Assembly: GCF_035207705.1 (NCBI RefSeq)
Contig: NZ_CP128187.1
Span: 3,596,001 to 3,660,000 of the forward strand
DNA length: 64,000 nt
Direction: 5' to 3'
From: Maribacter sp. BPC-D8
Lineage (GTDB): Bacteria > Bacteroidota > Bacteroidia > Flavobacteriales > Flavobacteriaceae
Shown piece by piece: positions 1 to 8,015 of this stretch. Both the position numbers and the translations under genes were made by a program. Below the pieces are notes generated by a model, which saw only the letters and a list, made by a program, of their open reading frames with translations, searched no databases and was not told the DNA's origin. Position 1 is the first letter of the stretch; the number at the start of each line of letters is the position of its first letter.

Positions 1-395
1 TGCGGCAATCCTTCTAACTCCAATAATATTATGGCTTTATTGGTACTACTTAATTTATTGATGCATTTGTAAAGCTGAATTAACATATCTTCTTTTTCAG
101 CCGAGTCATCATTAGAAGCGCTAACCTGAAGATTATCAATTTGTAGATTTTTATCCTTTTTACGTTTTCGTCTTATTTCTGCCAGGCATGTATTTACACA
201 AATTCGGTAGATCCAAGTCGAGAGTCCGCTTTCATTTCTAAATCCGTCTAAATTCTGCCAAACCTTAATAAAAGTTTCTTGAGTTAGATCTTTGGCAAGA
301 GACTCATCACCTACCGTATACCCCATGCACAGTCGCATAACTTTGGGGTAGTTTTCCTTATAAATCTTTTGATATATAATTTCTTTAGACCCCAT
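1..395 (-). CDS. ECF-type RNA polymerase sigma-70 factor, 3' end outside window
   Basis: Reading the minus strand from the ATG at 393-395 gives an open frame that runs off the left edge (about 131 codons visible). The protein begins MGSKEIIYQKIYKENYPKVM and contains a clear sigma-70 region 2 (DLTQETFIKVWQNLDGFR, then STWIYRICVNTC), followed by a charged linker and the start of region 4 (INKLSSTNKAIILLELEGLP). This is the layout of extracytoplasmic-function sigma factors, which direct RNA polymerase to small stress or envelope regulons. Its ATG overlaps the stop codon of the upstream hydrolase gene by one base (TAATG), so the two are probably translationally coupled. Any anti-sigma gene would lie beyond the window. 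The class is certain; its regulon cannot be told. Confidence 0.9.
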   Translation of the reverse strand, partial: MGSKEIIYQKIYKENYPKVMRLCMGYTVGDESLAKDLTQETFIKVWQNLDGFRNESGLSTWIYRICVNTCLAEIRRKRKKDKNLQIDNLQVSASNDDSAEKEDMLIQLYKCINKLSSTNKAIILLELEGLP

Positions 396-1237
396 TAGTC
401 GTTCAACGCATTTTTAAGATTCTCGATAAACCATTGTGGCTGATCATACATAATAAAGTGAGATGATCCATTAGCAAATTCAATAGTGTATTCTGTAAGC
501 GCTTTATATTGTAGCTCATAAGTAGATTTCGCCATTTCTAAGCCATAAGGTTCTGTAGCGGCTAGTATCGTAACCGGTGTATTTATCTTAGCCAAATCTT
601 CACGTAAATCTAACTTTAATAAATCGGTATAACCATAGACATAGGTTTCTCGATCTGCCTGAATCATCCAATCTTTTATTCTTTCTAGATTTGATTGTTC
701 TTTAGTCATACTATTCGCCATTTGCTGTACCATAGCTTCAAAATCGGTATCGTTCATAGCTAATAGCTGTTTGTTATATGGAGAATCATAAACCATGTAT
801 TCACTTTTAAAATCGGGCATCATTAAAGCACCCGTTGATGGTAAAGCGTCGACGATGATTAGTTCTTTATATGAATTGCCATCTGCCGCCATCCACAATG
901 CCAACGCACCACCTAAACTATGACCTACTAAAACAGCATTATCTAATTTATTCTCTGAAATATATTCTACAACTCTGTCTTTAATTTTGGGTAACCATGG
1001 TTTTTCAATAGCGGGTACATCGCCAAATCCAGCAAAGGTAAATACGTGGCATTCATAGTTTTTTGATAGTTCGCTTACAGTTTCATTCCACACATCACCA
1101 GTACAGGTAAATCCTGGAAACAATAGAATTGGATCTCCTTCGCCAGTAACTTCAACTTTAAAAGGTTCGGCTTGAGCAGTTATTGAAAGAGAGGAAAGAA
1201 TTAGCAATCCGAATAGTAATATTTTAATAGTTTTCAT
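395..1237 (-). CDS. Exported alpha/beta hydrolase
   Basis: Secreted or periplasmic serine hydrolase of the alpha/beta fold. The start at 1237 was chosen because it puts a compact signal peptide first (MKTIKILLFGLL..., ending near TAQA). An in-frame ATG at 1261 would only add eight polar residues. The mature part shows the oxyanion strand LLFPGFTCTGDVW, the nucleophile elbow GHSLGG (Ser near residue 107 from this start), and a C-terminal NGSSHFIMYDQP segment carrying the likely catalytic His. Length (280 aa) is normal for single-domain esterases or peptidases of this fold. The substrate cannot be told. The stop codon overlaps the start of the sigma factor gene, so they form a two-gene unit on the minus strand. 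Confidence 0.85.
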   Translation of the reverse strand: MKTIKILLFGLLILSSLSITAQAEPFKVEVTGEGDPILLFPGFTCTGDVWNETVSELSKNYECHVFTFAGFGDVPAIEKPWLPKIKDRVVEYISENKLDNAVLVGHSLGGALALWMAADGNSYKELIIVDALPSTGALMMPDFKSEYMVYDSPYNKQLLAMNDTDFEAMVQQMANSMTKEQSNLERIKDWMIQADRETYVYGYTDLLKLDLREDLAKINTPVTILAATEPYGLEMAKSTYELQYKALTEYTIEFANGSSHFIMYDQPQWFIENLKNALND

Positions 1238-1312
1238 CGTAAGAGTTTTTGTTTTGTTCACCCTTTAGATTCAAAAATTAAAAAATGTTACATCCTAAAT
1301 TGAAAAAAGGTT

Positions 1313-2533
1313 TTATTCTGGCTCTACATCCATTCTTTTTATAGCTGTGGATGCCAAAATAAAAGCCGCTAAGAGAAATACTGCTGCCAATGCATATGGA
1401 GCGCCCGGAAAGTAAATAGAAGCCTCAGGTCGTATAAAATAATAAAATACAGGTGCAAAAATTAATTGCCCAAGTATGGCAGTAATACTAACCAGACCAG
1501 TAATGGATCCCTGTAAGATTCCCTGTTCCTTTTCTGAAACTTGATTAGAAATTACACCTTGTACCGTCGGACCAGCAATACCGCCTAATGCATATGGAAT
1601 TAAGAATGCGTACAGCATCCAAGGTTCTTTCGCGAATGAAAAAAGAAACATACCGACTGTCCAAAGTAGAAATCCGAATATGATGACTTTTCGCTTTCCA
1701 AATTTCGTTACAATCTTACCTACCAGATATCCTTGTACAATAGCCACAAAAAGACCAACCACCATTAGCGACAACCCAATTTGTTTCGGATTCCAATCAT
1801 ATCGCTCAATTCCGTAATACGACCATGTTGATGGTAAAGCCTGACCAGCAAGATTCGCTAAAAAGAAAGCAGATATCAATAACAGGATGCCTTTATAGTT
1901 TCGTAATGCAAACAAAGAAACCCCCGGAATCATCTTTGAAAAATTAATCTGTCTTCTATTTTCAGGAGCTAAAGATTCTGGAACAAAGAAATAACCAAAA
2001 AGGAAGTTGGCAAACGTTAAACCAGCAGCAATGTAAAAAGGAAGTCGAATATTGATCTCTCCGAAAAATCCGCCAATACCAGGACCGATTATAAATCCGA
2101 TTCCGAATGCCGCTCCAATTAATCCGAAGTTCTTTGCCTTATTTTCCTTGGTACTAACATCAGCAATGTAAGCAGAGGCAACAGTGAAACTAGCACCTGT
2201 AATTCCTGCTAAGAAACGACCTAGAAATAACCAAGTAATTGTTGGTGCCCACGCATGAATCAAGTAATCTATACTTAAACCTAAAAGTGCCAAAAGTAAT
2301 ATAGGTCGTCTACCAAATCGATCAGATATTTCGCCTAACACCGGTGAAAACAAAAACTGCATACCCGCAAAAGCCGTAGTCAGCCACATACCGTATATAA
2401 TTGCCGTGTGATTACCTTCACCCGTTAACTCCATAATCAAATCGGGAATAATAGGAAGGATGATACCAATACCAATAACATCAACTAAGATGGTAATGAA
2501 AATAAAAAGTAAGGCGGTTTTGTTCGATTTCAT
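1313..2533 (-). CDS. MFS transporter, TCR/Tet-like multidrug exporter
   Basis: Twelve-helix major facilitator superfamily transporter of about 406 residues, likely a proton-coupled drug or metabolite exporter. The start at 2533 gives MKSNKTALLFIFITILVDVIGIG, a typical first helix with the DxxGxGxxxP pattern of the DHA1/TetA group. An upstream in-frame ATG at 2608 would place the coding region over the atp terminator hairpin, so it was rejected. The loop 2-3 signature appears as GEISDRFGRRPILLLALLG, and motif C as GASFTVASAYIADV followed by GLIGAAFGIGFIIGPGIGG. It is separated from atpG by the terminator and has its own transcription. Tetracycline or fluoroquinolone transport is possible for the subfamily but not shown. 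Confidence 0.88.
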   Translation of the reverse strand: MKSNKTALLFIFITILVDVIGIGIILPIIPDLIMELTGEGNHTAIIYGMWLTTAFAGMQFLFSPVLGEISDRFGRRPILLLALLGLSIDYLIHAWAPTITWLFLGRFLAGITGASFTVASAYIADVSTKENKAKNFGLIGAAFGIGFIIGPGIGGFFGEINIRLPFYIAAGLTFANFLFGYFFVPESLAPENRRQINFSKMIPGVSLFALRNYKGILLLISAFFLANLAGQALPSTWSYYGIERYDWNPKQIGLSLMVVGLFVAIVQGYLVGKIVTKFGKRKVIIFGFLLWTVGMFLFSFAKEPWMLYAFLIPYALGGIAGPTVQGVISNQVSEKEQGILQGSITGLVSITAILGQLIFAPVFYYFIRPEASIYFPGAPYALAAVFLLAAFILASTAIKRMDVEPE

Positions 2534-2573
2534 GGTCAAGACAAAAGTCGGGTAAAAAAAGTAAACTAAAAGC

Positions 2574-2604
2574 AAAAACCCCACTTTTAGGTGGGGTTTT
2601 AAAA
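2574..2604 (-). terminator. Rho-independent terminator of the atp operon
   Basis: A strong hairpin lies about 65 bases after the atpG stop. Read on the minus strand the stem AAAACCCCAC pairs with GTGGGGTTTT around a short loop, and a T-rich stretch follows. The flanking A-tract would let it work in both directions. It ends the long sprE-to-atpG transcription unit and insulates the MFS gene. Confidence 0.85.
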
Positions 2605-2666
2605 TCAATATATTTTGAAAATTTTAATGACTTCAAAAAGATTGGTCATCAATTACAAAAGCAGTT

Positions 2667-3530
2667 CTAGCTATTCAATGCTTCTGCACCACCAACGATT
2701 TCTAAAATCTCGTTAGTAATAGAAGCCTGTCTTGCTTTGTTGTATGTTAATTTCAATTGATCACGCATTTCTGTTGCGTTATCGGTTGCTTTGTGCATAG
2801 CAGTCATACGAGCACCGTGCTCACTAGCGAATGAATCTCTAATACCCTTATACAATTGTGTCTTTAAAGATTTAGGAATCAATTCTTCAATGATTTCTAA
2901 TTTCGAAGGTTCAAAAGTATAATCTGCACTTGCCGTTTCTTCAACTTCTTCTAATGGAACAATAGGTAAAAATTGCTCGGTCATTACAATTTGAGTTGCT
3001 GCATTCTTGAACTTGTTATATACAACCTCAATACGATCATAAGCACCTTCTGTAAAAAGGGCCATCAATCGCTCAGCTATTTCAGCAACATTATCAAAGG
3101 TTAAATCGTCATATACATCGCTATGATTTTCAATAACATTAAAACGTTTACCTAGAAAATCATTTGCTTTTTTACCAACAGCAACAAAATCTACCGATTT
3201 ACCAGCATAAACATTATCTGCTAGATTAACCGATTGCTTTAAAATATTAGTGTTAAAAGCTCCACAAAGACCTCTGTTAGAAGTAACGGAAACAATTAAA
3301 ACCTTATTCACAACTCTATTATCGGCATAAACACTACCAGCATCACCTTCTAAACTAGCACTTAAGTTCTGTAGTAGCTCAGTTAATTTATCTGCATAAG
3401 GTCTCATTGCTGTAATAGCATCTTGCGCCTTTTTCAATTTTGCAGCAGATACCATTTTCATAGCACTGGTAATCTGCATCGTTGAAGAAACCGATGAAAT
3501 CCTATTACGTATCTCCTTTAAATTTGCCAT
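2667..3530 (-). CDS. atpG: F1F0 ATP synthase subunit gamma
   Basis: Central rotor stalk of the F-type ATP synthase, 287 aa, the usual family length. The N-terminal helix starts ANLKEIRNRISSVSSTMQIT and the C-terminal helix holds the conserved ARMTAMHKATDNATEM and NKARQASITNEILEIVGGA segments; these two helices form the coiled coil that turns inside the alpha3beta3 head. The middle has the Rossmann-like domain (SNRGLCGAFN). It is the last gene of the atp array here, after an inserted lipoprotein gene. atpD and atpC are not present; in Bacteroidota they commonly sit in a separate operon. Confidence 0.98.
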   Translation of the reverse strand: MANLKEIRNRISSVSSTMQITSAMKMVSAAKLKKAQDAITAMRPYADKLTELLQNLSASLEGDAGSVYADNRVVNKVLIVSVTSNRGLCGAFNTNILKQSVNLADNVYAGKSVDFVAVGKKANDFLGKRFNVIENHSDVYDDLTFDNVAEIAERLMALFTEGAYDRIEVVYNKFKNAATQIVMTEQFLPIVPLEEVEETASADYTFEPSKLEIIEELIPKSLKTQLYKGIRDSFASEHGARMTAMHKATDNATEMRDQLKLTYNKARQASITNEILEIVGGAEALNS

Positions 3531-3546
3531 TTTATTCGGTATTTAG

Positions 3547-3596
3547 TAAGTAGTACAAAGTAATGAATTACTCCTTCACTTTGTACGTACTACTTA
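3547..3596. repeat. Imperfect inverted repeat between the lipoprotein gene and atpG
   Basis: The arm TAAGTAGTACAAAGT returns as ACTTTGTACGTACTACTTA, with a two-base insertion in the second arm, around a loop that itself contains a TAATGAATTA palindrome. It lies in the intergenic space within the atp operon. There is no good T-run after it on the minus strand, so an RNA stability or processing element, or a remnant left by the insertion of the lipoprotein gene, is more likely than a terminator. Confidence 0.6.
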
Positions 3597-3619
3597 GTGT
3601 TCAATACTCTGAACTATTT

Positions 3620-4177
3620 TTAATAATCATATTTAATTAAAGTCCCATCCATTTGGTATTGAAAATCAAAACTAGTACCACCAGACATAGGTTCTAAAGT
3701 TAAAAAGTACTGCATTGATTCAAAATTACCATCATTAGGAGCATTTACTAAAATAAGTTGCACCTTTCCATCAATCTTCTTGTCAGCTTTAAGCTTTGCT
3801 TTAGCATCATCTACGATTTTACCAAGAACATCAAACTTTACTTGTTTCCCAACTTGAAACATATAATCTTCAGCTTTTGCACCTTCAGGAACCTCTAGAG
3901 TAATATCTGAGTTTTGCTTCCATGAACCTTGAAAGTAAGCCCAATCTGCCATTTTCATTGAAGAAGGGTCCTCAGTATTTGTTACTGTTACTACCGATCC
4001 TAAATCACTTGATGTTACATTAATAGAAGTATAGTAGGCATCGCCAAATTCGCTTTGCAATTCAGCTCCTAAAGATTGTATAGAAGCAGCATTCTCAGCG
4101 TAATCTGTTTTACCGTTGCCACAAGACATTAGCGTTAATAGACTTATAAAAAATATACTTTTTAAAACAGTTTTCAT
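3620..4177 (-). CDS. Predicted lipoprotein of unknown function inside the atp operon
   Basis: A 185-residue protein with a lipoprotein signal: MKTVLKSIFFISLLTLMSCGNG has a lipobox LMSC with Cys at residue 19. The mature part is acidic and hydrophilic (SLGAELQSEFGDAYYTSINV, later GKVQLILVNAPNDGNFES) and has no motif I recognise. It lies between atpA and atpG, in the same direction, 45 bases after atpA and 89 bases before atpG, so it is almost certainly transcribed with them. It is not an ATP synthase subunit. The protein should be attached to the inner or outer membrane facing the periplasm, where no F1 part resides, so the pairing may be regulatory or accidental. Confidence 0.85.
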   Translation of the reverse strand: MKTVLKSIFFISLLTLMSCGNGKTDYAENAASIQSLGAELQSEFGDAYYTSINVTSSDLGSVVTVTNTEDPSSMKMADWAYFQGSWKQNSDITLEVPEGAKAEDYMFQVGKQVKFDVLGKIVDDAKAKLKADKKIDGKVQLILVNAPNDGNFESMQYFLTLEPMSGGTSFDFQYQMDGTLIKYDY

Positions 4178-4222
4178 ATTGTAATGGTTTATAGATTATT
4201 TTTTAAAAGTTCCAACTAATTA

Positions 4223-5803
4223 CTATTTCTTATATTTCGCAGAAAGCTCTTTACAAACAGCAGTCAATGTATCTGTAACCTCATCGGTTAACTTACCTGC
4301 CTTCAAAGTATCAAGAACACCTCTATGCTTAGCGTTCAAAAACTCTAAGTAATCACGTTCAAATTCTTTTATTTTATTTACCGGAACATCTCTTAACAAG
4401 TTCTTAGAACCTGCGTAGATAATTGCAACCTGATCTTCAACAGTAAAAGGATCGTTCTGTGCTTGTTTTAATATTTCAACGTTTCTACGTCCTTTTTCAA
4501 TAACGTTCAACGTAGCTGCATCTAAATCTGAACCGAATTTAGCAAACGCTTCCAATTCACGGAATTGTGCTTGATCCAATTTCAATGTACCTGCAACTTT
4601 CTTCATTGATTTAATCTGAGCGTTACCACCAACACGAGATACAGAAATACCTACGTTAATTGCTGGTCTTACACCTTGGTTGAATAAATCTTGCTCTAAG
4701 AATATCTGTCCGTCAGTAATAGAAATTACGTTTGTTGGGATATAAGCAGAAACATCACCTGCTTGTGTTTCAATAATAGGCAAAGCCGTTAAAGAACCAC
4801 CACCTTTTACCATTGGCTTTAATACCTCTGGCAAATCGTTCATTTCTTTTGCGATATCATCATCATTGATAACTTTTGCTGCACGCTCCAATAATCTAGA
4901 GTGTAGGTAGAAAACATCACCTGGGTAAGCCTCACGTCCCGGTGGTCTTCTTAATAAAAGAGACACCTCACGATACGCAACCGCTTGTTTAGATAAATCA
5001 TCATATATAATTAATGCAGGACGACCTGTATCACGGAAGTATTCTCCGATAGATGCTCCAGTAAATGGTGCATAAACCTGCATTGGTGCAGGATCAGATG
5101 CATTAGCAGCTACTATAGTAGTATATGCCATTGCTCCTTTATCTTCCAATACTTGAGCGATACCGGCAACAGTAGATGCTTTCTGACCTATGGCAACATA
5201 GATACAGTAAACAGGCTCACCAGCATCATAAAATTCTTTTTGGTTCAATATGGTATCGATACAAACTGTAGTCTTACCAGTTTGACGGTCACCAATAACA
5301 AGTTCTCTTTGACCTCTACCAACTGGGATCATCGCATCAATTGCTTTAATACCAGATTGCATTGGCTCAGTTACAGGCTCTCTGTAGATTACCCCTGGAG
5401 CTTTACGCTCTAATGGCATCTCATAAGTATCACCGGCAATAGGTCCTTTACCATCGATAGGGTTACCTAAAGTATCCACTACACGACCAACAATACCTTC
5501 ACCAACTTTTACAGAAGCAATACGTTGTGTACGTTTTACCGTATCTCCCTCACCAACTGATTTAGAAGGTCCTAAAAGAACCACACCAACGTTGTCTTCT
5601 TCAAGGTTCAAAACGATACCTTCAAGTCCGCCTTCGAACTCAACTAATTCTCCGTATTGAGCATTAGCTAATCCGTAGATTCTTGCGATACCATCACCTA
5701 CAGTTAATACAGTACCTACTTCGTCTAAAGTAGCGGTAGCATCAAATCCAGATAATTGTTTCTTTAAAATTGCTGATACTTCAGCGGCTTTTACTCCTGC
5801 CAT
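4223..5803 (-). CDS. atpA: F1F0 ATP synthase subunit alpha
   Basis: Non-catalytic nucleotide-binding subunit of the F1 head, 526 aa. The N-terminal beta-barrel ([16 protein letters not shown]), the P-loop GDRQTGKT at residues 171-178, the segment [20 protein letters not shown] and the arginine-finger region ([11 protein letters not shown]) are all intact. The C-terminal helical domain ends SAKYKK. Gene order in transcription is atpH, an inserted exported protein, atpA, an inserted lipoprotein, atpG; the two insertions break the otherwise standard atpHAG order. Confidence 0.98.
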   Translation of the reverse strand: MAGVKAAEVSAILKKQLSGFDATATLDEVGTVLTVGDGIARIYGLANAQYGELVEFEGGLEGIVLNLEEDNVGVVLLGPSKSVGEGDTVKRTQRIASVKVGEGIVGRVVDTLGNPIDGKGPIAGDTYEMPLERKAPGVIYREPVTEPMQSGIKAIDAMIPVGRGQRELVIGDRQTGKTTVCIDTILNQKEFYDAGEPVYCIYVAIGQKASTVAGIAQVLEDKGAMAYTTIVAANASDPAPMQVYAPFTGASIGEYFRDTGRPALIIYDDLSKQAVAYREVSLLLRRPPGREAYPGDVFYLHSRLLERAAKVINDDDIAKEMNDLPEVLKPMVKGGGSLTALPIIETQAGDVSAYIPTNVISITDGQIFLEQDLFNQGVRPAINVGISVSRVGGNAQIKSMKKVAGTLKLDQAQFRELEAFAKFGSDLDAATLNVIEKGRRNVEILKQAQNDPFTVEDQVAIIYAGSKNLLRDVPVNKIKEFERDYLEFLNAKHRGVLDTLKAGKLTDEVTDTLTAVCKELSAKYKK

Positions 5804-5833
5804 ATCTCACTTATTATATTACTGTAATATTTT

Positions 5834-6643
5834 TTACCAAGGACTATTGCCCTTTTTAATTAACTCTCCAATCAATTCAGTCAAAAACTCTTGCTTTGTA
5901 ACCTTGCTTAATTGTCTTTTAGCTTTGTAATCAAAACTAGAACCGTTTTGCAATGTAACCATAACAGGTGATTGTATATCTGTTGTAGCCGTTGCAATTA
6001 AATTACCATCAACATCGTATACTTGTATTGGTGTTGATCTTGTTTCGTGATATTCATTAGGTGAAGTAACTGAACCAATTACTTCCGTTCCCATTCTACC
6101 ACCTTTTGTAATACTTAAATCTTGTTGTACAAAAGGGTTGATTGCTGCTACTTTTGCTTCTAACTCTTTACCTTGGTTTTTAGCTTTATTAACAACTGCT
6201 TTTGCTTTACTTTCTGTTGTAGTCTCTAAAAATGCATTAATCTTATCAGTATTCACATTTCCAGCTAAATCAAAAAACTCAAGCTTATTAATTAAGAAAC
6301 TAATGATTTTTTTCTTGGAAACTCCGTAATCAGGATCAATATCAATTGCATTGGTTTTTGACAAATCGGCATTAGATATTTCTAACCAACTTTCTTTAGC
6401 ACCATTTGGCACTAACATTCTACCAATACTATTTATTTGAAGAAATAATTCTGATGAGTTTGTATTTGTAAAAGAATACAAAATATCATAATCACCCATT
6501 GTTTTTGTAGCTCTGTTTTCTGTTTCTATCTTAACAGGTATTGCTACTTTATCAATCAATATAATGTCTTTTTTGACACCTATCTTTTGAGCACTAACAG
6601 CTACGCTAAATAATAAAACAAGTCCAAAAACTATTCTATTCAT
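5834..6643 (-). CDS. Exported protein of unknown function inside the atp operon
   Basis: A 269-residue protein with a classical signal peptide (MNRIVFGLVLLFSVAVSAQ, cleavage after SAQ). The mature region starts KIGVKKDIILIDKVAIPVKI, contains a lysine/alanine-rich segment (SKAKAVVNKAKNQGKELEAK) that may be helical, and ends with QEFLTELIGELIKKGNSPW. I recognise no family. It lies one base after the atpH stop and 30 bases before atpA, so it is part of the ATP synthase transcript. A periplasmic protein here is unexpected because atpH and atpA products meet in the cytoplasm. It could be a moron-like insertion or a stress protein that profits from constitutive atp expression. Confidence 0.82.
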   Translation of the reverse strand: MNRIVFGLVLLFSVAVSAQKIGVKKDIILIDKVAIPVKIETENRATKTMGDYDILYSFTNTNSSELFLQINSIGRMLVPNGAKESWLEISNADLSKTNAIDIDPDYGVSKKKIISFLINKLEFFDLAGNVNTDKINAFLETTTESKAKAVVNKAKNQGKELEAKVAAINPFVQQDLSITKGGRMGTEVIGSVTSPNEYHETRSTPIQVYDVDGNLIATATTDIQSPVMVTLQNGSSFDYKAKRQLSKVTKQEFLTELIGELIKKGNSPW

Positions 6644-6644
6644 A

Positions 6645-7184
6645 TTATAGACTATTTGAAAATTCTCTTTTTAAATTATTAAGCTTGTTGCTTACGCTAG
6701 CATCATACTGTAAATCTCCAACTCTTAAGATGAAACCTCCAATGATACTTTCGTCAACTTTACTTTCAATGGTAACTTCATTACCGGTAAGTGCAGCAAC
6801 TTTATTTAATATCTTTTTCTCCATTGCAGCATCTAAAGGAACAGCAGTTGTAACATACGCTACATCTTTACCCTTTAATTGCTCATTGATGATAATGTAT
6901 TTTAAGGCAACTTCGTTTAGCATTCCTAAACGTTTGTTGTCTACCAACATATTAATAGCACCTTCTGTAATAGAATGACTACCCTTGAAAATTTCAAGTA
7001 ATGCATTCTTTTTCATAGTACCAGAAACCACCGGACTAGCCAATACATCTCTAAGTTCTTTACTACCTGAAATAGTAGCGGCGATTGAACGCATATCTTT
7101 CTCAACAGCATCCAAGGCTTTGTTTTCCTTGGCCATATCCAATATTGCCTTTGCGTAACGTAATGCAGCTCTAGATTCGCTCAT
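6645..7184 (-). CDS. atpH: F1F0 ATP synthase subunit delta
   Basis: Peripheral-stalk subunit that clamps the b dimer to the top of the F1 head; 179 aa, the expected length. Family features are the N-terminal SRAALRYAKAILDMAKE, the middle VDNKRLGMLNEVALKYI, and the C-terminal signature VDESIIGGFILRVGDLQYDASV. Its start is eight bases after the atpF stop. Confidence 0.96.
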   Translation of the reverse strand: MSESRAALRYAKAILDMAKENKALDAVEKDMRSIAATISGSKELRDVLASPVVSGTMKKNALLEIFKGSHSITEGAINMLVDNKRLGMLNEVALKYIIINEQLKGKDVAYVTTAVPLDAAMEKKILNKVAALTGNEVTIESKVDESIIGGFILRVGDLQYDASVSNKLNNLKREFSNSL

Positions 7185-7192
7185 TATTTCTT

Positions 7193-7693
7193 TTAGTTAA
7201 GTTTTATATCGCTCAACATTGAATCAACCAATTTCAATTGCTTGTCATTGCTAGATAAATCTTCTTTCAATACTTTCTCTGCTATAGCTACAGACAATTC
7301 TGCAACTTGACTTTTAATGTCAGCAACAGCAGCTTTTTTCTCACTTTCGATTGCAGCTTGTGCTTGCTTCAACATTTTATCGCCTTCTAGCTTCGCTTGT
7401 TCTTTAGAGTCAGAAATCATTTTTTCTTTGATTTCACGCGCTTCTTTCAACATCCCCTCACGTTCAGCACGTGCTTCTTGAAGCATCTTCTCATTATCAG
7501 CTTGTAAGTTCTGCATATCGGTACGTGCTTTATCAGCAGCAGCCAATGCTTCTTCTATACCAGCTTCTCTTTCGTTCAACGAATTCAAAATTGGTTTCCA
7601 AGCAAATTTTACCATTAAGAAAATTAATGCCAATAATAATATTGTTTGAACAACAAACAAACCTGGTGAAAAATCGTTCAATAAAACTTCCAT
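7193..7693 (-). CDS. atpF: F1F0 ATP synthase subunit b
   Basis: Membrane-anchored peripheral stalk, 166 aa. One N-terminal transmembrane helix (VVQTILLLALIFLMVKFAW) is followed by a long charged helix with alanine/lysine/glutamate heptads (ADKARTDMQNLQADNEKMLQ and onward) that forms the right-handed coiled coil of the b dimer. The start follows the terminator-like hairpin after atpE. Confidence 0.96.
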   Translation of the reverse strand: MEVLLNDFSPGLFVVQTILLLALIFLMVKFAWKPILNSLNEREAGIEEALAAADKARTDMQNLQADNEKMLQEARAEREGMLKEAREIKEKMISDSKEQAKLEGDKMLKQAQAAIESEKKAAVADIKSQVAELSVAIAEKVLKEDLSSNDKQLKLVDSMLSDIKLN

Positions 7694-7723
7694 ATCCTAA
7701 TCTTTAAAATCTAAATCAATAAT

Positions 7724-7764
7724 TAAAAAAACATTTCCTGTAACCAACCGTTACAGGAAAATGT
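7724..7764 (-). terminator. Attenuator-like terminator between atpE and atpF
   Basis: Read on the minus strand, ACATTTTCCTGTAAC pairs with GTTACAGGAAATGT (one-base bulge) around a five-base loop, followed at once by a run of seven T. This is a full rho-independent terminator placed 19 bases after the atpE stop and before atpF. Partial termination here would give more atpE than downstream message, matching the 8-15 c subunits needed per enzyme. It also marks a possible RNA end that protects the short atpE mRNA. Confidence 0.75.
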
Positions 7765-7782
7765 CTTTGGGTTTTCGTGTTC

Positions 7783-7995
<213 letters not shown>

Positions 7996-8015
7996 TTAAA
8001 TTAAAAAAACTCTTG

